A program made the translations under genes and the position numbers. 64,000 nt of DNA, from the NCBI GenBank assembly GCA_014281115.1, contig JACONQ010000011.1, positions 1,488,001 to 1,552,000 on the forward strand, read 5' to 3'. Within the stretch, counting starts at the first letter, position 1. Each line of letters starts with the position of its first letter. Positions 14,135-28,438 of this stretch are shown here, piece after piece. The notes below the pieces were generated by a model. It saw only the letters and a list, made by a program, of their open reading frames with translations. It made no database searches and was not told where the DNA came from. This DNA comes from Laburnicola sp. R22_1 (Eukaryota > Ascomycota > Dothideomycetes > Pleosporales > Didymosphaeriaceae).

Positions 14135-14690
14135 ATGGCTCACGACCGCAATACTCCCGACCGCGTTGCCTCCCACGGCCGTGGTGGTGCCGGTACGTCA
14201 ATTCACAACAGCAGGCGCGAAAGAAAGACACCAGCCTCGCTTGCCCAGCCTGCACTCCGTCTCCGCGAAACCTTCTCCTATAGAACATTGCATGTGCTAA
14301 CGCATCCAAGGCAACATTGGCAAAGAGGACCCCACCGCACACACAACGCCCGACGACCTTGTCACTCCCACCCTCAAGTCGGAGCACTACACGACGGGCC
14401 GCGGCGGCTCGGGCAACATGGCCAAGAACGACCCGAACCACCCCGAGATTGCGCGCGCCAGTCAAGACGTCGAAGCTCCTGCCCACATCCACCGCGAGCC
14501 CGAGGGTCCGCACCACTACGGCCGCGGCGGCGCAGCCAACATCGCAAAGCCCACCGAGGAAGAGAAGCGCGCCGCGCTCGAGCACACGCAGCGCAAGAGC
14601 GAGGACGCGCGCCGCGACGACGCTGCAGCTAGCAAGGGTCTTGTTGACAAGGGCAAGGACTTCCTCCACAAGCTCGGCGCGAAGAAGTAG
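14135..14690 (+). CDS. DUF3602 (Par32-like) glycine/arginine-repeat protein, 2 exons, 145 aa
   Basis: Exons 14135-14192 and 14311-14690 (phase 1), with a 118-bp intron ending CTAAC...CCAAG. The protein has three copies of the family repeat: GRGGAGNIG, GRGGSGNM and GRGGAANI, about 40-60 residues apart, then a charged helical tail ending in KLGAKK. Yeast Par32 of this family is linked to TORC1 and regulation of ammonium transporters; transferring that role here is inference. It is small, hydrophilic and probably largely disordered. A long antisense ORF over it is a composition artefact. Confidence 0.85.
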
Positions 14691-15634
14691 ACGCCTTCAC
14701 ATCGCACGGCATAGTAGCTTTGTGCCGCTTTTCAGCGTATTGTGGGTAGCGGCGGCTTGGCGGCATTCTCTGCTTCCTCTGCTTTCTTCTACGGCTCTGT
14801 CTATGGTTGTGTATGATATCCCCCGGGCTTTGGCCTTGGTTTTCTGATGGAGCCTTTCGGGAAGCCGAGTGTAGCGGCTGCTCATTAGCGGGGTTAGAAA
14901 TTTTTTCCCTTCTTCTCTAGGTCAACGATGCTGGCTGGGATCACAACCCGTCTTCGTTTGCACAAACTGCATTGTCACCATTCACGTGCAAAGCACTCCT
15001 CTACGCTTTTGTTTCGAACTTCATATACAAATACACAACGTATTCCCGTCCCCCTTAGTAGTCTCGCCTCCTCGTTTACATTCGGGCTACCTACATACAT
15101 CTGTTTTGGGTTTCTGGTTTGGTTTCTGGGGGTTGGGAGGAGGTTGTGTGTGGATTGGATGCTGTGTTTGGATTGGATTGGTTTGGTTGGGGAGGGGAAG
15201 GGAGGGGGCTCGTGGGGGATAGTTATAGTGCGTAAAGGATTCCTAGAAAGGAGGGGTTAACGTTGGGGTTTCTTTGATGAAGTTAGTTGGAAACTTGAGT
15301 GATAAATGTGCACTAATAAGATTCCTAGGTTAGGTGGTGTATACGTGTAGTCTAATGTTGAGAATCAGGAATAGGGGAGCTTATTGCTTAGTCTAGTATA
15401 GGAATGTCGAGTCAAGATATACTCCAGCCGTGCACGCACAAACGTCTCCTAACCATACAACCAACCATCTACATACACACAATATAATATACCCCCTCCT
15501 TTCACCCCTCCTTATGCGCAAATACCACCCCCAGAATCCGAAATCTCCACCGTCCCAAATACAACATCCCCAACAACTAAATACCTTACATCCCCCCTTA
15601 GAAACACCCATTTCCCCTCTCCTTCCCGCCACCC
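14691..15634. other. Convergent intergenic region, no gene recognised
   Basis: Lies between the 3' ends of the DUF3602 and SDHAF1 genes. It contains G/T-rich low-complexity sequence at about 15105-15260 and C/A-rich sequence at about 15425-15600. Probably the two 3' UTRs. Confidence 0.6.
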
Positions 15635-16033
15635 TCACCGCCAAACATTCTTAATTCCCTCCCCCTCATACATCTCCAACCTCCTCCTCCCCCTCCTCAA
15701 CAAATACTCAATCGTCGCAAAATCCCTGCGATCCACCTCCCGATTCTGGCGGAACTCGTTCCTGTCCCCCCTTGTTAAGCCTGACTTCTACCCGTACATG
15801 AAAACATAGTACATGTAGGACGTACCTGGCTAAAATGCGGAAATTTTCTTGCGCGCCCTGTGGAGGGGTGAGTGATGAGCGTGCTGGAATGGGAGTTGAA
15901 GTCGAAGTGGGATTTGGGGTTGGGTTGGGTTGTGGGCGGAGACTCGACTCACAACCGGTTTCGTCCTCACAGCCCGTAAACACTGCCGATACAGCGCCAA
16001 CACATCCCTCTGCAAGCCAGATAGTTTCGCCAT
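15635..16033 (-). CDS. SDH6: Succinate dehydrogenase assembly factor 1 (LYR family), 3 exons, 79 aa
   Basis: Mitochondrial matrix LYR-motif chaperone needed to mature the iron-sulfur subunit of complex II. Minus-strand exons: 16033-15953 (27 codons), 15857-15826 (32 nt) and 15761-15635. The protein starts MAKLSGLQRDVLALYRQCLR, containing the LYR motif at residues about 14-16. It continues through ENFRILARNEFRQNREV and DFATIEYLLRRGRRRLEMYE, all typical of the family. The 79-aa length equals that I recall for yeast Sdh6. Introns are 95 and 64 bp. The gene has no long ORF and is easily missed. Confidence 0.9.
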
Positions 16034-16962
16034 GGAAACCTGTCCTCTCTCTCGCAGATAGATGGATAGATAGATTCCGAACGCTTAGGTCTCAGATTCC
16101 CGATGGCGCAGGTATACGCATTGATTGATAGACGATGGTATGCATGCGGTACGAGCGAGCGAGCGGCGAAACATCGATCTGATGAGCAAAAGCCAGCCCT
16201 ACAAGCGGACCGTGCTCCCTTCTTGCCTCTGCCGAGCGAGAGCTAGTGGCCTCAACAGCGAGTTAATCGCAACGTCCTTTGATCGATGTACACTCTGTAG
16301 AAGAGCGTGTGCATGCCCTGTGTCGCGATACAAGACGTCATACACTCCGGTGGGTGCTAGGTACTGCGCCGCATGGCTCGCTCGTTTGCCCGACTACCGC
16401 CGGTATGCATGCCCCGCCCACGTACATATTTGCCAGCGCATCGCGCTTCGCGAGCCTCGCCGAGGGGTTCTCGTGTATTTGTAGCGGCGCTGCTGCTCGC
16501 ATTTTCTGCGTCGTGCTTGTGATACCGTGTGCATTGCGGGCATGCGCGGTAGTCGCTGTGGTCGAATGATCGTTCGGAGTGCTAGGGTAGCAGTAGGATG
16601 CGAAAGGTATATTTTGTATTTGGCCCCCCGAGAGTGAAGATTGAAGTATGTATCTGGATATCTGGCTACAGAAAGTAAGAGGGGGTAAAATGACATTGGC
16701 GACGCAACGATGCTAAAGTACATGTAGGTAAGGTACAATACAGCGGCGCGAAATTCGCCGGAACGAGTGTGTAAATGACAGGAAAAAAAAGAGTAAAGCA
16801 TGAAGAGTGCACCTAACTGGCAGGATAGTCGGATTAGAAGGCACGGTTCAAGGCCTCAAAGAGAGGGAGAACTTGACTGTGGAGTCTGGAGTGATCGAGT
16901 TGATCGTGGTTTAATCACCAAGCGCGACCAGCTCTCGCAGAACGGGCATCTGGAAGGTATGC
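16034..16962. other. Intergenic region, no gene recognised
   Basis: Contains a GATA-type microsatellite at about 16058-16075 (AGATAGATGGATAGATAGAT) just upstream of the SDHAF1 start. Short ORFs on both strands show no family resemblance. Confidence 0.55.
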
Positions 16963-17989
16963 TCACTCTGCCCGCGGCTTTTCGTCAACCGGGAAATGCG
17001 CGTTGGCGTCTTCAAACGCTGCGGTCCTCTGGTGTTGTCGTGGATCGTAGGGGAAGTAGGCGGAGAAAGGATTGGGTGACAGGGGTCCCTGTCCTTCCTC
17101 GTGGCCCTCTTCCGTTTGCTGAGAATGGTGCGATGGGGTGTAGCTTTCCGGAGAGTACGGATTGGGTGTGGGAGTCGTGCTACGGTCTCGTTCGTCGTCA
17201 TCATCGTCATTGGAGTCATCGTTCGAAGTATCGGAACCCCGTCGTTGTCCTTCTGGAGCGTCTACTGAATTTCGTGTGCCTGGGTCCGACAATGTTAGCG
17301 AAGATATTCGGAGGATCGAATGAAGACTCGTGGCGGAGACAAAGCCTCTCAAGGGAAGAGATGTGAGCCCGGCACAGATGATATTTCGCCACCCAGAGAC
17401 GCACGGCATCGAATTAAACTCGACGTCACATCGCAGGATGCTTGAAGACAGTTGATTTACGATAACAAATGTCCGATACCGTTTTCTATCGGCTGAAAAC
17501 AAGACCTGCAAGAGCCAGAGAGGGACATGAGTCTTAGGGATGGTGAATGGCACAAAGAGAGAGGAATCACTGACCGGTGTTGCGTCTGTGTGCTCTACGA
17601 CCCCTTCTACTTCTGTGCTCAAGAAGAAGGCCCATATCGGATTGCTGGATGTACGGTCCAAGTTGATGTCGAGTCGGAGTCGGTGTTGTAGGCGAGCCAC
17701 CAGGCGAGCGCGTATTTCCGGCCACCGCAGCATCTGCGTTGGAGAACAGATCGGTCCGCCATTGTATCCGTGAAGGGTGTCGACTAGTTTCCTCTCCTTC
17801 GCTGAGGTCAAGAGAGTTCGGACGAGGTTCTGACTCCCTCCGATCTGAAAAAAGGGCCCCCACAGCCGCGAAGTCAGTCTCGGCCCATCGGTTTGCTTGT
17901 AGATCGGGTGACGGGTCTCGGGAAACATGCTGAGTGCGCGCTTGGAATTTGTCGTTATCGAAAGAAGAGTCTCGCGACTTTGGAGCCAT
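16963..17989 (-). CDS. Hypothetical protein, exon structure unresolved
   Basis: I do not recognise this gene. A likely start is the ATG at 17989 (MAPKSRDSSFDNDKFQ...), giving about 140 Ser/Arg/Asp-rich residues. A second frame, open from 17928 to 16963, ends in an Asp-rich low-complexity tail (SNDDSNDDDDDERD) and a Ser/Pro/Gln-rich C-terminus, with a short hydrophobic stretch (PIWAFFL). Splice-like signals occur (a GTCAGT donor near 17572 and TTGCAG acceptor near 17505; a CTAAC...CCCAG end near 17280), but no set of introns joined both frames convincingly. It may be one nuclear or disordered protein or two overlapping wrong calls. Confidence 0.35.
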
Positions 17990-22004
<4,015 letters not shown>

Positions 22005-22902
22005 GGTTGGTTCTCGCCGTCAGCGCGCCGCAGATGCTACCAATTCCCAGAACGTCAAGTGGAAGGAAAGAGAGAATGGGGTATTCTGAGCTTGTCTCGA
22101 GGTGAGTGCTTGGGAGTTTTTGGGAGTTGCGCCGCCTTTAATGCGTCGGCCATACTATGACTTTTGCGGAAGCGGGAGGCCGCTGATTGGCTCGCGTGAA
22201 GGCGGTAAAGGGCTTTTCTTGTTCCGCTTGCAACTCGGGACTCTGCATCGGAGCCCCTCAACAACACGCACTCGGACCACAACAGCTACGTGGTGCCATC
22301 AACAAAGCCTGCTTGCTCCGTTGACCATGTCAAACGGCGAGAGATGTGAAGTGAAGCAACGGGAGGGAGCCGATTGCCGTTGGATCTGCGGGGCCTTCAA
22401 CAAATACAAACACCACGGGCTCCGAACGAAACCGTCAGAAATACGCAGTATATACTCTGCAAAGCCATCACATTTGATCATCCCCCAGGATGAGGGCGAT
22501 GCTTTCGGTTGTTGAGTGTCTTCTAGCGGCGCGAAGCTTCTCAACGATACTCAGCGACCTCAGCTCATACCACGAAGCCTACGACAGTCGCGCTTTGTTT
22601 GTCGGTCCATGTTTGCGATATTGGCGTCGTTTTCCCTAGTTTCGATGTTGGCGTTGTTTCCTCTACGAGAGCCGCTTACAGCAGCACCTGTGAGCCTTCA
22701 TTGAGGCTCTGCGGTCATGGGCACGCTATAGGCTAGTTAGCGGGGCTACAAGCTAGTCTACGTCATGAAGATGGTATTCCGACGCGCTTCCGAACCCCCA
22801 CCATTTCTTTTCTTCTTTCCTAACCTCACCCTCCAATTGATCTCGAGCAGTCAATCAACATCCAGCTAGATCATAACCTCATTACCGGAATCACTAATCA
22901 CA
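22005..22902. promoter_or_regulatory. Divergent intergenic region between DAHP synthase and dehydroshikimate dehydratase-like genes
   Basis: 898 bp serving both 5' ends. A CCAAT box (read on the minus strand) lies at 22186-22190, about 180 bp upstream of the DAHP synthase ATG. Pyrimidine-rich sequence at about 22795-22835 precedes the plus-strand gene. I saw no perfect TGA(C/G)TCA site for the amino-acid-control activator. Short ORFs here have no family resemblance. Confidence 0.45.
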
Positions 22903-23961
22903 ATGGCCCTCGACTATGCCTCCCTCACCACCATACCTACGAGCTACGCCTCTTGTTCTCTCGGCCCTCCCTCTTCCCCACCCCCTCTTCTCGATCGCCT
23001 CGACGCCATCTCCACCGCCAATTTCTCTGCCATCGAGCTCTCCTTCCCTGATATGCTCTCTCACGGAGAAACTGTCCTCGGCCACTCGCCCAACCCCAAA
23101 AACTACGATGAGCTCGTTCGTATCGCCGAGGCCATCAAGCGCGAGTGCGACAAGCGAAACCTGGGCATCATGATGCTGCAGCCCTTCGCCAACTTCGAGG
23201 GCTGGAAGGAGGGTGGTGAGGGACGGAAGGATGCCTGGGAGAGGGCGCGGGGTTGGCTAAGAATCATGAAGGCTGCGGGTACGGATATGCTTCAGGTGGG
23301 GAGCACAGATACCCCGCGGGAGAACCTGGATTTGGACAAGATTGTACCGGATCTTAGGGAATTGTGCGATATGCTCAAGGAACACGGCTTCAAAGTGGCA
23401 TACGAGAACTGGTGCTGGAGTACGCATGCACCCGATTGGAAAAACGTGTGGAAGATTGTGAAGGAGGTGGATAGAGATAACATTGGGCTCTGTCTTGATA
23501 CGTTCCAAACTGCTGGTGGAGAGTGGGCGGACCCAACTACGGAATCTGGACTACTCGAAGATGTCTCCAAGATCGAGCTGATCAACAGGTTCCAGGAGAG
23601 CTTGGATGATCTCGCAAAGACTATTCCAAAAGAGAAGATCTATCTCCTGCAGATCAGCGATGCGTACATGGTCCCGGAACCGCTCAGCTCGGAAGCAGAT
23701 GAGCAGGGTCTACGTCCAAGAGGTAGATGGAGTCATGATTTCCGACCACTTCCGTTCAATGGTGGATACCTTCCCGTCGTCGATGTTACGACTGCGGTGC
23801 TGCGCACGGGCTTCAGAGGGTGGTTTAGCTACGAGGTGTTTGATGGTGGACCGGATGGGAAGGGCAAGGAGCAGGACCTCGTCGCTTATGCGCAGGCAGC
23901 GAGTGGTGTCCAAGCTCGGTTGATTGCGGCTTGTGCGGGTATGAAGCTTCCTGTTAACTAG
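22903..23961 (+). CDS. 3-dehydroshikimate dehydratase-like protein (sugar phosphate isomerase/epimerase fold), 352 aa
   Basis: Single exon. TIM-barrel protein of the AP-endonuclease-2/xylose-isomerase-like superfamily, closest in plan to fungal 3-dehydroshikimate dehydratases (Neurospora qa-4 type), which convert 3-dehydroshikimate to protocatechuate with a divalent metal. Seen: IELSFPDM near residue 45, MMLQPFANFEGW at about 92, YENWCWSTHAPDWK at about 167, LCLDTFQTAGGEWADPT at about 197 (carries probable metal ligands), LLQISDAYMV, GYLPVVDVTTAVLRTGFRGWFSYEVF. Length is close to qa-4. Sequence context (divergent DAHP synthase) agrees, but another isomerase activity in the same fold is possible. 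Confidence 0.78.
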   Translation: MALDYASLTTIPTSYASCSLGPPSSPPPLLDRLDAISTANFSAIELSFPDMLSHGETVLGHSPNPKNYDELVRIAEAIKRECDKRNLGIMMLQPFANFEGWKEGGEGRKDAWERARGWLRIMKAAGTDMLQVGSTDTPRENLDLDKIVPDLRELCDMLKEHGFKVAYENWCWSTHAPDWKNVWKIVKEVDRDNIGLCLDTFQTAGGEWADPTTESGLLEDVSKIELINRFQESLDDLAKTIPKEKIYLLQISDAYMVPEPLSSEADEQGLRPRGRWSHDFRPLPFNGGYLPVVDVTTAVLRTGFRGWFSYEVFDGGPDGKGKEQDLVAYAQAASGVQARLIAACAGMKLPVN

Positions 23962-24542
23962 TAGCGTCTTCTTGGAGTCCTTGTATAATAGTCGGTAGTG
24001 GGCACATGAATAGATGAAAAGACCAGAAATGTAATAATACCATTATGCTCATGTCTCTTCTAAATCAATGGATATCAACTCCCACGTCCCCTTCGATTTG
24101 TCTTTTTCACAGATACCTGTTCTATCTCTCACGCCGCTGTTGGAGAAGATGGTTTGATTTTATCCATGGTATTTCTAATATATGGTAAGTATTGCGCTGA
24201 AGATGTTGGTCCCACCTCCTCCACAGTCGCTGACGAAACAACAGTGCCTTGGAAAGTAATTCCACAGACCTTGCCTGCGTTGGAGATTATGTAGGGATCC
24301 AGTTCTGGTGGATCCGCTGTGAAGTATGAGTTTTTGTTTCTTTTAGGGTTTTATTTGGAAGTTGATCCACACCATCTGAGGTGCAAGGTGAGTGGTATGT
24401 TAATTGTTAACTGATATAGAATTCTTCGAGTGGAAGAGCAGACCGTCCGTCTATACCGTGACTCCAGAAAAATGCGCAGATCCGACTCCACTGTAACTCA
24501 CAACCACGCGACCTACCAGCCCTGCCATGATTGGTATATCAC
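23962..24542. other. Convergent intergenic region, no gene recognised
   Basis: 3' flanks of the dehydratase-like gene and the SDR gene. A further small 3' exon of the SDR (after a possible GTGAGT donor at its stop codon) could lie here but is not supported by any motif. Confidence 0.5.
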
Positions 24543-25502
24543 CTAGAAACTCACACAGCCACCATCAATCTTCAGAAACCCACCCGTCAAAAACTTTGAA
24601 TCTTCGTGGCCAAGGAAGGCAATCACGCTCGACACATCGTGCGTCTGAGCAAATCGCCCCAACGGTATCCCAGCTTTTATCTCTTCCAACTCCTTCTCAC
24701 TCCGGGCGTCTCTGAACACGGGTGAATCGACGTTACTCGGATGGATGGTGTTAACTCTGATGCCATACGGACCAAGCTCAGCCGCAGCCGTAAGCGCAAG
24801 GCCTCTCAATGCGAATTTGGACGCCGAATAGACGCTCAGACCCGGCGTGCCTTGCAACCCAGCAATCGACGACGTCAAGATAATCGAGCCTCCATTCCCA
24901 AGCTCCTTCATTGCTTTCCCCGCATGCTTGAGTCCTAGAAACGCTGTGCACCACGTGAGTATTCCGAACGAACAACGAATTCTGCAAAAAGGAAAGCCGC
25001 CGCGCTAGGCATAGCTCCCGGAAGACATACCCGATTTGACATTGATCCTCATGACCCTCTCGTACTCATCCTCGTTCATCTCCATCAAAGGCGTCACCTG
25101 GTAATTGACACCGGCATTCAAAAACGCAATGTCCAGCTTGTTAAACATCTTGAGCGTCCGGTCGACCGCGTCGACCATGTCCGCCTCGACGGCGGCATCG
25201 CCCACGACGGCCAGAATCCGCGACGTCGCGATCTCCCCGGTGTAGAGCGCGTCTTGCAGCGAGACGATGGCGGCTTCCAGCGCGGCGAAGTCGATGTCTA
25301 CGAGCGTGACGTTGGCGCCTTCGCGGATGAGTCGCGCGGCCGTCTCGACGCCGATTTTTCCCCCGCCCCCCGTGATGAGTGCGACTTTGGTCGCGAGTCG
25401 GTGCGTCGCCAGCGGGACGCGGAAGTAGCCCGTCGGGTTCCTCTGCAACGTGGGTGTCGAGAGCGGCTCTGCGCCCAAAGTCGGTGTTCCCATGTGGCTC
25501 AT
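24543..25502 (-). CDS. Short-chain dehydrogenase/reductase, 2 exons, 290 aa
   Basis: NAD(P)-dependent oxidoreductase of the classical SDR family. Minus-strand exons 25502-25031 and 24943-24543 (phase 1), 87-bp intron. Cofactor-binding TGGGGKIG at residues about 44-51, VDID after the second strand (suggests NAD preference, inference), LNAGVN at about 133, catalytic Ser in TSSIAG (about 183), YSASK at about 196-200, then NTIHPSNVDSP and the C-terminal FLTGGFLKIDGG. A leader of about 35 residues precedes the Rossmann fold. Substrate unknown. The stop overlaps a GTGAGT donor-like sequence, so a longer C-terminus is possible. Confidence 0.88.
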
Positions 25503-26659
25503 TGTGGTGATGGGCTGTCTTGTTTCGTGTTTCGTGGATTTGGAAGGACGTTTCGAGCAAGAGCTGTTTCTTTCTCGTGATTCTTATACTTTTTTTTTCT
25601 TGAACAGCCTGTTTTGAAGATTTTTGGGTCGGAGGGAGGGTCCATCTGTAGTGGCTCCACCTGCCCACCGTCGTGCCACTGATTCGTTGCGTCACACACA
25701 CCGAATGCTGCAGTTGCCGTCCGAAACGTGGAAGCTGGCACTGGTGAGGTTAGCCAGCACACTGACTTTTATCTCCATTGTTGGCTGCTCGCAACCCGTG
25801 GACCATGGCGGGCCATGTGACGACTCCGTTGTCCGGCTCTCTGCGCTAAACGACTTGACTTTCGTAGCTCAATGGAGCTTGTGGAGAAAGAGATGGGTCC
25901 GTGAGAAGTGGACGACGAACGGGATCGGCATGCGTTCCGTGTCGCTGCTTCTTTATCGTCGTTGTTTACGCCGGAGCGTCCGGGCGTCATCCGAATATGA
26001 GGGGAGAGGGACACGCATACTCTGTTATCCCGCACGAGCGCGGCCGTAATCCATAGCCTTCTCAGCAGCATGGGTGAGTTCTACGCCGACGATATATGCA
26101 TTCAAATGATTTCTAAGATCCACTTACCTTAGATAGGCTCTAAACAGCGCTTTCATCGGTGCAACGCTCGCGCTGTCCTCGTTCAAACACTTCGGCCTTG
26201 ATACCCGTTCATGTACCTCATCATGTAAGAGAGAAGGCACGACGGACAACTAGCTTGGCACTTCCAGTAAGGAAAAGAAGAATTCTTTCTGCGCTTACGG
26301 CTTTTATTCAGCGATGACACAAGAAGCGATGAATTTGACCCGTTTTGCTTTGATTTACGAAAAAGAAAAAGAACATAACAATTCCGGTTACCGAATGTAC
26401 CCCTCCGAAAGTACTTACCTTCCCTCCCAAGCACAAGCATTACATTCCACATGAACTCGTTATCGTCGCTATGGTAGCAGAACCTGATGTCGCAACACTT
26501 GACGCAACCCTCGGACTCACTGCGACAATCGACACCGTCGAAACAGCAACTTCCGCACTCAGCACCGCAACCATCGTCTCCGTCCACGTCAACCCCTTCA
26601 CATTCCTAAAACAAATAACAAAAATCAGCAAAAGAAGTTCCAACGTCAAGACTCGATGC
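25503..26659. other. Intergenic region, no gene recognised
   Basis: Upstream region of the SDR and downstream region of the secreted protein gene. Short ORFs only; nothing recognised. Confidence 0.55.
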
Positions 26660-28438
26660 TCAACACTCCGCGCCTGAACCTCCAGGATAAGGATAGGGGC
26701 ACCACCCAGTCTTCTGTGCAGCCCGGCTCGCCGTCTTGCTCGCTTTCTTCGACTGCGTCGTCACCATCGTACTCGGCTTCCCGCAATGAATCCCCGGGTA
26801 CGGATATGGACACCGCGGGTCTTGCGACGCGACTACCGTCTTCACGTCTCCGGCAGGTTTTGGGGCGGGCTTCGAAGAAGGCTTTGGTGTCGAGATTGGC
26901 TTCGGCGCGTTAGTATTTGGCTTCGATGCGCTGGGTGCAGGCTTGGGAGAAGGATGAAGGGCAGAGGTCGGCTTTGGAGCGTTACTCGCCTTAGGGGCCA
27001 AGGTGGAGTGCGGAAGTCGGGCACTAGATATCGTCTCGGGAGCGGCCTCGCGGCGTTCGAAGTGCACTTTGATCTTGCCTTCGTGCAGGGCGGGGTTATG
27101 TCCATTGCGATAACCAGGCTCCCGCTTGTCCTCTGCGGGGATGTTGTCCGTTTCGTCGAACTGTGGTGGTTGTGTTTCCTCCGCACGTTTGTCCAAAGGA
27201 ACCGTCGCATACGAGATAATAGGCACCACGACGACAGCCGTGTAGGACGGGTCTATTCCAATAGGCGAAGCAACTGTTGACGACGATGATGGCGACGACG
27301 ACGTTTTGATTGTCGCCATCGAGTAACCTTCGGCGGAGCTTGACAGCTTGCTTGAAGACTCACTGGATGGCTTGCTGGATGACTTGCTTGATGCGACAGT
27401 GGAGGAAGGTGATACCGTGGGGGCCTCTGTTGGCAACAGCACCGAGCTCATAGACCGGTGACTTGATGCCTGATATTGGGTTGACTGCGCGTCAGCGCCG
27501 TTGTACTTGGAACTGAGGGCTGGGGCCGTTCCGTTGGTAGGCATGGGTGCCTTGCTCGTAGAGGAGACTGCAGTCACATTACGGAATACAGAGGAAGAAG
27601 GATCGACTGCGTAGCCCAAGGGTCCCGGAGTCGATGCTGGCTTCTTCGTGGAGAGAAAACCGAACGGGTTGGAAGATGGAGCGAGAACAAGGCTTGGAAG
27701 GGCAGAGTCTGCAGGAACGCTCTGACTGCTCTTAGGAGCGTTTGGTTCGCTTGATCCAGAAGTGGAAGGCACGCTCGTGGATGTTAGGAGCGCGGAGTTG
27801 GGAGAAGGCTCCCCCGTGCTAGATGCGGGGTAGATGAAACCAGAGAGAGATGAAGGGGCTTTGCTATTCGATGGGACAGGCTCTGGCGAAGAGGCAACGT
27901 AGGAAAGTGCAGCGCTCTCTACACGAGAGAGTGTTGCCGAACTGAGAGGGGCAGAGCCCTCCGTACTCGAAAGCACCGGGTAAGACGATGACTCAACATC
28001 GGACAGGTCCGAAGTATCCAAGCTGAAGCTCGGGTTCGGGTTGATGACTGGGTTTGCGGCGGGATTGGGGATAGGCAGGATATCTGGTCCCGAATACCAC
28101 ACGGGTGCTGAAGGATTGTACGGCGACGGCGACGGCGAAGCAGGGACGGTGACGAAGTCAGTGATAGTAGTTATAATCGTAGATGGCCTCGGAGAAGCTG
28201 AAGTGGGTTGAACTGGAGATGCGACGGTAAGGTAGTCAGTGATAGTTATGAGCACCACATGTGGTTTAGAAGCGCTGCTACTGAGAGCATATTGCTTAGT
28301 CGGTAAGACGCTGGCCTGGGTGATGGGTTTGGGGGCGGCGCAGTGCCCACCTGCTTCACCAGCGCCTCCATCTCGCTTGACGACGGCACCGGCGACGACT
28401 TGGGCAGCAAGAAGCGCCGTGGAAATATAGCTGATCAT
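26660..28438 (-). CDS. Secreted Ser/Thr/Pro-rich protein with Kex2-type sites, 592 aa
   Basis: Single exon. I chose the ATG at 28438 (MISYISTALLAAQVVAGAVVKR), because it gives a clean signal peptide followed at once by a KR site. An in-frame ATG 13 codons upstream would bury it. Residues about 60-410 are Ser/Thr/Pro-rich and low complexity, typical of O-glycosylated wall or mucin-like proteins. Dibasic sites follow at about 418 (LDKR), 439 (EDKR) and 463 (FERR), cutting out peptides of 21 and 24 residues. A Lys/Pro/Ala-rich segment then leads to two CPYPYPG motifs at about 543 and 580, the second in a Cys-containing C-terminus. No GPI signal or enzyme domain is seen. Function unknown; wall protein or precursor of secreted peptides. 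Confidence 0.75.
   Translation of the reverse strand: MISYISTALLAAQVVAGAVVKRDGGAGEAGGHCAAPKPITQASVLPTKQYALSSSASKPHVVLITITDYLTVASPVQPTSASPRPSTIITTITDFVTVPASPSPSPYNPSAPVWYSGPDILPIPNPAANPVINPNPSFSLDTSDLSDVESSSYPVLSSTEGSAPLSSATLSRVESAALSYVASSPEPVPSNSKAPSSLSGFIYPASSTGEPSPNSALLTSTSVPSTSGSSEPNAPKSSQSVPADSALPSLVLAPSSNPFGFLSTKKPASTPGPLGYAVDPSSSVFRNVTAVSSTSKAPMPTNGTAPALSSKYNGADAQSTQYQASSHRSMSSVLLPTEAPTVSPSSTVASSKSSSKPSSESSSKLSSSAEGYSMATIKTSSSPSSSSTVASPIGIDPSYTAVVVVPIISYATVPLDKRAEETQPPQFDETDNIPAEDKREPGYRNGHNPALHEGKIKVHFERREAAPETISSARLPHSTLAPKASNAPKPTSALHPSPKPAPSASKPNTNAPKPISTPKPSSKPAPKPAGDVKTVVASQDPRCPYPYPGIHCGKPSTMVTTQSKKASKTASRAAQKTGWCPYPYPGGSGAEC

Noticed and set aside
14013..14669. 218-codon antisense ORF over the DUF3602 gene
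   Set aside because: GC-rich shadow of the real gene; Arg/Ala/Val-rich with no family resemblance and it crosses the intron.
16800..17366. 188-codon plus-strand ORF
   Set aside because: No family resemblance; Arg/Trp-rich composition typical of antisense reading.
24500..24545. Extra 3' exon of the SDR gene after a GTGAGT donor at its stop
   Set aside because: The protein already ends with the usual DGG motif and no conserved continuation was seen downstream.
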